Source: Ascidiaceihabitans sp039975415 | GTDB lineage: Bacteria; Pseudomonadota; Alphaproteobacteria; Rhodobacterales; Rhodobacteraceae | DNA: 64,000 nucleotides | Direction: 5' to 3' (one strand) | Assembly (NCBI RefSeq): GCF_039975415.1 | Contig: NZ_JBDWHD010000004.1 | Shown: positions 60,743 to 64,000 of the stretch, piece after piece | Layout: each line of letters begins with the position of its first letter | Numbering within the stretch: position 1 is the stretch's first letter | Position numbers and translations under genes: made by a program | Notes under the pieces: generated by a model | What the model saw: only the letters and a program-made list of their open reading frames with translations | Database searches by the model: none | Told to the model about the DNA's origin: nothing

Positions 60743-63700
60743 TTACTTCGTCAGAAGCGCCGCCTCGTGCTTTTTCAATGCCCGGCGTGCGGATGTGTAG
60801 CCGTCGATCCCTTCGCGTGTTTCCAATTCAGGGAACAGTTCGAAGATTTCGTTGCGCTGCGCATTGCCCACGCCAGCCAGCGTTTGGTCGCCCGGCTGGA
60901 AGCTTTCCGTCCAAGCGCCGTCCGATAGAACCACCTCGTGCTGTTCGAACATGATGTGGATGTATGTAGTCCATGCTACGTCCACCACATCTACGCCATC
61001 CAGACCCGTCAGGAACTTGGCTGCAACAAGAACTTCGCGCTCTTCAAAGTAAAGCGCTGTCTTGTCGTTGGCCACCAGAACCCGGTGGTTCGGAGACACC
61101 ATCATGTCACGCTCAGGCAGACCGCCACCCAAGGCACCTTGGCTGATCATGATGGGACGCAAGTGCTGTGCTTTCGCAAAGTCTGCGGCCTTCATGTCCT
61201 TGGCGCCCATCCAGCGGATCTCTTGAATGCCGTTGTCGCGGGTGATGATCCGGTCGCCGACCGCAAGGTCCTCGACGCGGCGTTCGCCTTTCGGTGTGGC
61301 AATCAACGTCCCCGGTGTGAAGCAAGGGATGACATTCTCGATGTTTGTGAATGTCAGCTGGCCTGCATCGTTGCCGTCGCTGTCGAAATAGTTGACCACA
61401 CCGTTTTCAGGGTTGGCATCTTCAAAGACAACTTGCAAGGAACCGCCGCTTGGCGCTGACCCCGACAGATCAAGCGTATCGAAGTCGTCACCGCCTTCGT
61501 TGCCATCGACCACGTCACCAGCATTGACGTTGATGAACGTGTCACGGTCATCGCCACCCGACAGATCATCGTCGCCGCCGTTGCCAGCATCAATGGTATC
61601 GTTGCCGGTTCCGCCGTCGATAACGTCGTCACCCGTTGCACCTGTGATGCTGTCGTTGCCAGCACCACCGTTCAGGGTATCGTCGCCTGTGCCGCCGTCG
61701 ATCTGATCATCGCCATCGCCGCCGTCGATCACATCCGCGCCGTTGCCGCCGATGATGGTGTCATTGCCAGCACCGCCGTTGATGATGTCGGCATTCAGCC
61801 CACCGTCGATCAGGTCGTTGCCTTCACCACCTTCGATCACATCCGCGCCTGTGCCACCGTCAATGGTGTCGTCGCCATCGCCACCATCAATAAGGTCCTT
61901 ACCGGAGCCCCCATCGATGCTGTCGTTGCCGATCCCACCGCTGATGTCGTCACGGCCTTGGCCACCCAGCAGTGTATCGTTGCCGATACCGCCGTCGATG
62001 GTGTCGTCGTCGATCTCACCGTCGATAAAGTCGTTGCCTTCGTCACCCATAAGGATATCGGCATCGTCTGCACCAAAGATCACATCGTCGCCTTCACCAC
62101 CAGACACGGTGTCGATGCCGTTGTCTGGACGCAAATCCGGACCAAACGGGTTCGACCCATCATCTTCGATGTTCAGGTTATCAAGGCCCAGATCAGGGTC
62201 ATTGCCAGCGTAGATGGTGTCGTTGCCGATCCCACCCTGGATGTCATCGCTGCCTTCGCCGCCCACGATACGATCATCGCCTTCGTCGCCGGTGATCACA
62301 TCGTCGTCGATGCCGCCATCAATGACGTCGTCACCTGTGCCGCCCACGATCGTATCGCGGTCGTCGCCGGTGCTGATGGTGTCGTTGCCGGCACCGCCAT
62401 CCACGAAGTCGCGGTCGTTTTCAGCTTCAGGTGTACCATCTTCGCCAGAGAACAAGCCGGGATAGCCTGCATCGATGGCGAGATCGCCGTTGCCGGTGAG
62501 AATGACGTCATCGCCATCCCCGCCTTCAACCGTATCAGACCCGTCACCGGTAGAGATGTCATCGTCGTCGGCACCGCCGTCAACCACATCATCCCCGTCA
62601 CCCGCTGCGATAACGTCTTCACCTGTTCCACCTGCGATCGTGTCGTCGCCATCACCGGCATGCAGACGGTCATCGCCCTCACCCCCGTCAATGTCGTCGT
62701 CACCATCACCTGCGATCACAGTGTCATTGCCGCCACCGGCCACAATGATGTCGTCATCTTCGTCTTCCGGATCGTCAGAGAACACGTTGTCGCCGCTGTC
62801 GACCAGATCATTGCCCGGATCACCAGTGTAGTCCTCGTCGATCAGCTCACCAGCATCCGTACCCGTCACAATACCGTCACGCACAAAGACCGTGATTTCA
62901 GCGGTATCAGAACCACCATCCGGGTCTTCGATCGTGTAAGTGATCGTCGCTTCGCCTTCAAAGTCAGGCGCTGGCGTGAATTCGATCTGATTGCCAGCAA
63001 TCTCTACGGTGCCCTGATCTGCAGGAACAGTCGCATCCGTAATCGTCAGCGGATCGCCTTCAGGGTCGGTGTCATTGACGAGTGGATCAAACACGAGGGT
63101 TTCACCCACGACAACTTCACCGGCATCGTCATTCACAGCATCAGGACCATCGTTCATGGGGATCACGTCAACCACAGCTTCACCGGTGTCGGTGCCGCCA
63201 TTGCTATCCGAGATCTCGTAGGTGATCGTCGCTTCGCCGTTGAAGTCTGGCGCCGGTGTGAACGTCACTGTGCCGTCGCCGTTGTCCTCGACCGTGCCTT
63301 GATCGGCAGGGACCGAGACCGAGATCAACGTCAGATCGTCGCCATCTTCATCCGTGTCGTTGCCAACCAGATCGATGGTGACTGGCGTGTCCTCGTCGGT
63401 GCTTGCTGCGTCATCCACAGCAACCGGACCGTCGTTGACTGCGCCCACGGACACAACCGCGGTCCCTTCGTCTTCACCGCCCTGACCGTCGACAACCGTG
63501 TAGGTGATCGTGGCTGGACCGTTGAAGTTTGGCGCTGGTGTGAACGTCACTGTGCCGTCGCCATTGTCCTCGACCGTGCCTTGATCGGCCGGGACCGAGA
63601 CTTCGCCGATGGTCAAAGGATCGCCGTCAGCATCCGTGTCGTTGCCGATCAGATCGATCGTCACCGGCTCGTCTTCGTTTGTCGTCGCCAGATCGTCAAC

Positions 63701-64000
63701 CGCAACAGGATCGTCGTTCACAGGGGTCACTTCGACCGTGTGTTCCGCAGAATCCGTGCCACCGTTGCCATCTGTGATCGAGTACGTGATCGTCGCAGTG
63801 CCGTTGAAGTTTGGCGCTGGCGTGAACGTGGCCGTCCCGTCACCGTTGTCTTCAATCGTGCCTTGATCAGCCGGAACAGACACACTGGTCACTGTCAGCG
63901 GATCACCTTCGTCGTCGGTGTCGTTGCCGATCAGATCAACCGTAACTGGCGTGTCCTCGTCCGTGGTGTCGCTGTCGTCGTTGGCGGTTGGGCCATCGTT
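60743..64000 (-). CDS. Giant adhesin-like RTX protein with tandem 94-residue repeats and Hint domain (5' end outside window)
   Basis: At least 1085 residues are visible and the start is beyond the window. From its upstream end: Ig/cadherin-like tandem repeats of 94 residues (282-bp period; GTVEDNGDGTVTFTPAPNFN units at about 63553, 63271 and beyond), then a long RTX block (about residues 395-840) with many GGxGxDxI nonapeptides, then a Hint_2 domain from Cys893 (CFTPGTLIATPKG, MVSPNHRVLV). It is expected to be secreted by a type I system and bind calcium. Its C-terminal third is clearly related to that of the 618-residue protein. Confidence 0.92.
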   Translation of the reverse strand, partial: NDGPTANDDSDTTDEDTPVTVDLIGNDTDDEGDPLTVTSVSVPADQGTIEDNGDGTATFTPAPNFNGTATITYSITDGNGGTDSAEHTVEVTPVNDDPVAVDDLATTNEDEPVTIDLIGNDTDADGDPLTIGEVSVPADQGTVEDNGDGTVTFTPAPNFNGPATITYTVVDGQGGEDEGTAVVSVGAVNDGPVAVDDAASTDEDTPVTIDLVGNDTDEDGDDLTLISVSVPADQGTVEDNGDGTVTFTPAPDFNGEATITYEISDSNGGTDTGEAVVDVIPMNDGPDAVNDDAGEVVVGETLVFDPLVNDTDPEGDPLTITDATVPADQGTVEIAGNQIEFTPAPDFEGEATITYTIEDPDGGSDTAEITVFVRDGIVTGTDAGELIDEDYTGDPGNDLVDSGDNVFSDDPEDEDDDIIVAGGGNDTVIAGDGDDDIDGGEGDDRLHAGDGDDTIAGGTGEDVIAAGDGDDVVDGGADDDDISTGDGSDTVEGGDGDDVILTGNGDLAIDAGYPGLFSGEDGTPEAENDRDFVDGGAGNDTISTGDDRDTIVGGTGDDVIDGGIDDDVITGDEGDDRIVGGEGSDDIQGGIGNDTIYAGNDPDLGLDNLNIEDDGSNPFGPDLRPDNGIDTVSGGEGDDVIFGADDADILMGDEGNDFIDGEIDDDTIDGGIGNDTLLGGQGRDDISGGIGNDSIDGGSGKDLIDGGDGDDTIDGGTGADVIEGGEGNDLIDGGLNADIINGGAGNDTIIGGNGADVIDGGDGDDQIDGGTGDDTLNGGAGNDSITGATGDDVIDGGTGNDTIDAGNGGDDDLSGGDDRDTFINVNAGDVVDGNEGGDDFDTLDLSGSAPSGGSLQVVFEDANPENGVVNYFDSDGNDAGQLTFTNIENVIPCFTPGTLIATPKGERRVEDLAVGDRIITRDNGIQEIRWMGAKDMKAADFAKAQHLRPIMISQGALGGGLPERDMMVSPNHRVLVANDKTALYFEEREVLVAAKFLTGLDGVDVVDVAWTTYIHIMFEQHEVVLSDGAWTESFQPGDQTLAGVGNAQRNEIFELFPELETREGIDGYTSARRALKKHEAALLTK

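Noticed and set aside
1..64000. tRNA, rRNA, CRISPR arrays, insertion sequences, prophage
   Set aside because: Intergenic regions were read on both strands; no cloverleaf, repeat-spacer array, transposase or phage gene was found. The only tyrosine recombinase is XerD-like.

Overview
The window reads as ordinary chromosome of a marine alphaproteobacterium of the Roseobacter group (Rhodobacterales). Pointers are a CtrA regulator next to its inhibitor SciP, a DUF1127 peptide gene, Hint-domain RTX proteins, two large FAD/GcvT-type dehydrogenases, a MocR regulator, tight ATGA gene overlaps, and a recurring GC-rich intergenic repeat. This placement is inferred from gene content only; no rRNA or tRNA gene was found.

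Region 1 (1-16 kb) is mixed housekeeping: the end of metA, an alpha/beta hydrolase, a PPK2 polyphosphate kinase with a TetR regulator, a flavin monooxygenase, the rplM-rpsI ribosomal operon with a clear promoter and terminator, a zinc-ribbon membrane protein, a MocR regulator divergent from a DUF1127 gene, a thioesterase divergent from an enoyl-CoA hydratase-like gene, trmFO, a methyltransferase, gluQ, hisI, a NifU-like scaffold and a soluble chemoreceptor. Region 2 (16-23 kb) holds recG-ligA, sciP-ctrA and mnmA.

Region 3 (23-35 kb) is one long minus-strand envelope block. In transcription order it runs pyrH, frr, uppS, cdsA, dxr, rseP, bamA, skp/ompH, fabZ, lpxA, lpxI, lpxB. It couples isoprenoid and undecaprenyl synthesis, CDP-diacylglycerol, outer-membrane assembly and lipid A synthesis. 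lpxD is not in it. Region 4 (35-42 kb) holds miaA, an AraC regulator and a peptide-type ABC importer without a substrate-binding protein. Region 5 (42-51 kb) holds a lytic transglycosylase, ssb, aroK-aroB, xerD, a metallophosphoesterase and a CorC-type transporter.

Region 6 (51-64 kb) is accessory in character. Two divergent paralogous FAD/GcvT dehydrogenases flank a decayed DUF2254 membrane-protein gene. They are followed by a MobA-like nucleotidyltransferase and two minus-strand Hint/RTX proteins, the second a giant adhesin-like protein that runs off the window.

I did not find a convincing wholly new multi-gene system. The most interesting unexplained signals are a compact palindromic structure upstream of trmFO, three short membrane-peptide genes (one beneath an unusual palindrome/direct-repeat array), tandem duplications that include the stop codons of two genes, a dispersed GC-rich repeat family, and the Hint/RTX pair.
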